11,885 nucleotides of DNA from Bacteroidales bacterium (GTDB lineage Bacteria; Bacteroidota; Bacteroidia; Bacteroidales; UBA932), in contig JAILDI010000056.1 of the NCBI GenBank assembly GCA_024689525.1, positions 1 to 11,885 of the forward strand, read 5' to 3'. The notes below the pieces were generated by a model. The model was not told the DNA's origin and did not search any database. It saw nothing but the letters and a program-made list of their open reading frames with translations. Below are positions 10,085-11,885 of this stretch, in pieces (the stretch's first letter is position 1; the number at the start of each line of letters is the position of its first letter). Made by a program: the position numbers and the translations under genes.

Positions 10085-11885
10085 AAAAGCTATTACTCCT
10101 CTTCGCCGCCCTGGCGGCAGTCGCCTGCACGGCATCGGAAGATTACTGCGAATGGGTTAATCCCAAAATCGGCACTGGCGGCCACGGCCACGTGTTTGTG
10201 GGAGCCAACGTGCCGTTCGGCTTCGTTCAGCTCGGCCCCACCAGCATCCCGCAGCAGTGGGACTGGTGCTCCGGCTACCACGACAGCGACTCCACGGTAA
10301 TCGGCTTCAGCCACACTCACCTTAGCGGCACCGGCGTGGGAGACCTGTTCGACGTCACCGTAATGCCCGTAACCGGCCCCTGCCGCTTCGAGAGGGCTGG
10401 CGAAGGCCCCTGGTCATATGCCGACCGCACCCGCGAGATTGCCGAGCCCGGCTATTACAGCGTTCCCCTTCAGCGCTGGGGCGTAACCGCGGAACTCACC
10501 GCCACACAGCGCGTGGGCCTTCATCGCTACACCTTCCCTTCGTCGGACAACGCCGCCATCATCATCGACCTTCAGAACGGCGGATGCTGGGACAGGCTGG
10601 TCGATGCCGGAATCGACATAACCAGGAACGACTCATACGGCCAGATTTGCGCATTCGGCGGCCATCGCTTCTCCACCGGCTGGGCCCGCGACCAGAAAGT
10701 ATTCTTCTGGGCCGAGGTCTCCCGCGGCGCCGTGGACACCGTGATGTTCAATGGTTCGTATATGCGCTTCAACCTTGGCAACACCGCCAAGGACGAGCAA
10801 ATCCTCGTGAAAGTGGCCCTGTCCCCCGTCAGTGTCGATGGCGCCCGCGCCAATATGGAGGCCGAGCTTCCGGACTGGAACTTCGAGCGCACAAGGGAGA
10901 ACGCCCGCACGCTGTGGAACCACGAGCTCGGCAAAGTGCGCATCCACACTGCCGACAAAGAGCGCAAAACCGTGTTCTACACGGCTATGTACCATACCCT
11001 AATCGCCCCCTCGCTGTTCTGTGACGTGGACATGCAGTACCGCGGCAGCGACGACAAAGTGCGCCCCGGCGACTTTGTGAACTACACCACATTCTCCCTC
11101 TGGGACACCTACAGGGCCCAGATGCCCCTTATGACCATCATCCATCCTGAAAAGATGAATGACATCGTATCCACGATGTACCACATCTATCTGGAGCAGG
11201 GCGACCTTCCCGTATGGCACCTTATGGGCAATGAAACTGACTGTATGGTGGGCAACCCCGGTCTTATCTCCTTTGCCGATGCCGTGGTTAAAGGCTTCCG
11301 CGCCGGACTCACCGACCAGGAGATAATCGACGCGATGGTAATATCGGCCACCACCCCGGACCGCGGCCAGGATTTGCGAATGAACTTCGGATTCATCCCG
11401 GCCGACCTGTACAACGAATCGGTGGCCAACGATATGGAATATGCGATTGCCGATGCCGCCCTTTCCAACGCCGCCGAGGCCCTTGGATATGACGACGTGG
11501 CCGATGAATACCTGGAGCGCAGTATGTCGTACCGCCACTTCTGGGATCCCGAGACCCGGTTTATGCGCGGACGCCGCGTGGACCGCTCCTTTACCGAGCC
11601 CTTCAATCCGCTTGGCGCCAGCTTCGAGGAATCTGACTATTGCGAAGGCACGGCCTGGCAGTATCTGTGGCTGGTTCCGCACGATGTGGAAGGTCTTGCC
11701 GGCCTGTTCGGCAGCAAGGAGGAGGCCCTGGCCAAGCTGGACAGCCTGTTCCTGGCCCCCTCGCATGTGGAAGGCGAGAAGGCATCCCCGGACATATCCG
11801 GCCTCATCGGCCAGTATGCACACGGCAACGAGCCCAGCCACCATATTATATATATATACAGTATGCTGGGCCAGCGCGACAAAGC
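10081..11885 (+). CDS. GH92 alpha-mannosidase, lipoprotein, C-terminus cut by window
   Basis: A second GH92 enzyme, open from its ATG to the right edge (601 codons plus two bases), with probably about 150 residues missing. The N-terminus MKKLLLLFAALAAVAC has a lipobox with Cys16, predicting membrane anchoring, unlike the upstream paralogue. The N-terminal sandwich holds CEWVNPKIGTGGHGHVFVGA (23-42), VPFGFVQLGP (44-53) and IGFSHTHLSGTGVGDL (74-89), all canonical. The catalytic domain holds KTVFYTAMYHTLIAP (296-310), FSLWDTYRAQMPL (338-350), WHLMGNETDCMVGNPG (379-394), probable general acid Glu522 in CEGTAWQYLWLVPHD (521-535), and HGNEPSHH (581-588). The last motif is typical of GH92 enzymes of the alpha-1,2-mannosidase type; specificity is inferred. 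The GNDD acidic pair of the family lies beyond the window and could not be checked. ATGA overlap (10081-10084) couples it to the first GH92 gene. Confidence 0.92.
   Translation, partial: MKKLLLLFAALAAVACTASEDYCEWVNPKIGTGGHGHVFVGANVPFGFVQLGPTSIPQQWDWCSGYHDSDSTVIGFSHTHLSGTGVGDLFDVTVMPVTGPCRFERAGEGPWSYADRTREIAEPGYYSVPLQRWGVTAELTATQRVGLHRYTFPSSDNAAIIIDLQNGGCWDRLVDAGIDITRNDSYGQICAFGGHRFSTGWARDQKVFFWAEVSRGAVDTVMFNGSYMRFNLGNTAKDEQILVKVALSPVSVDGARANMEAELPDWNFERTRENARTLWNHELGKVRIHTADKERKTVFYTAMYHTLIAPSLFCDVDMQYRGSDDKVRPGDFVNYTTFSLWDTYRAQMPLMTIIHPEKMNDIVSTMYHIYLEQGDLPVWHLMGNETDCMVGNPGLISFADAVVKGFRAGLTDQEIIDAMVISATTPDRGQDLRMNFGFIPADLYNESVANDMEYAIADAALSNAAEALGYDDVADEYLERSMSYRHFWDPETRFMRGRRVDRSFTEPFNPLGASFEESDYCEGTAWQYLWLVPHDVEGLAGLFGSKEEALAKLDSLFLAPSHVEGEKASPDISGLIGQYAHGNEPSHHIIYIYSMLGQRDK

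Noticed and set aside
10999..11844. 281-codon minus-strand open frame opposite the second GH92 gene
   Set aside because: The plus strand encodes an uninterrupted GH92 protein with all expected motifs there; the opposite frame is a compositional shadow.

Overview
The window comes from a member of the phylum Bacteroidota, most likely a GC-rich member of the Bacteroidales from the gut. Three things point there: promoters of the TAnnTTTG (-7) type rather than the sigma70 type, no strong Shine-Dalgarno sequences before the genes, and a dense set of secreted or lipid-anchored glycosidases. I cannot name the genus from this sequence.

Layout. On the minus strand, reading right to left from about 5.46 kb, lie a secreted GH2 beta-galactosidase (2338-5460), an overlapping lipoprotein GH29 alpha-L-fucosidase (915-2348), and then, behind its own promoter, a MacB/LolCDE-type ABC exporter: an ATPase (119-832) and the first 40 codons of its permease (1-122). 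On the plus strand lie ribonuclease R (5537-7768), a GH92 alpha-mannosidase (7814-10084) and a second GH92 alpha-mannosidase, predicted to be a lipoprotein, that starts inside the stop codon of the first and runs off the right edge (10081-11885). Coding density is very high. No gap exceeds about 80 bases. There are no tRNAs, rRNAs, insertion sequences or CRISPR arrays.

How it works together. Fucosidase and beta-galactosidase fit stepwise trimming of Lewis-type fucosylated galactose termini. The two GH92 enzymes fit removal of alpha-mannose from the core of N-glycans or from high-mannose and yeast glycans. The set reads as a host-glycan or N-glycan disassembly locus, split into two divergent arms with the housekeeping gene rnr between them. 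No SusC/SusD pair, sulfatase, hexosaminidase or regulator is visible, so it is not a complete polysaccharide utilisation locus within this window. The ABC exporter is probably functionally separate.

Most notable non-coding signal: the 76-bp gap between the beta-galactosidase and rnr holds a near-perfect palindrome whose two ends are two outward-facing -7 promoter boxes, so the two transcription units may compete for RNA polymerase. I see no convincing evidence of an entirely new biological system. The interesting signals are regulatory.
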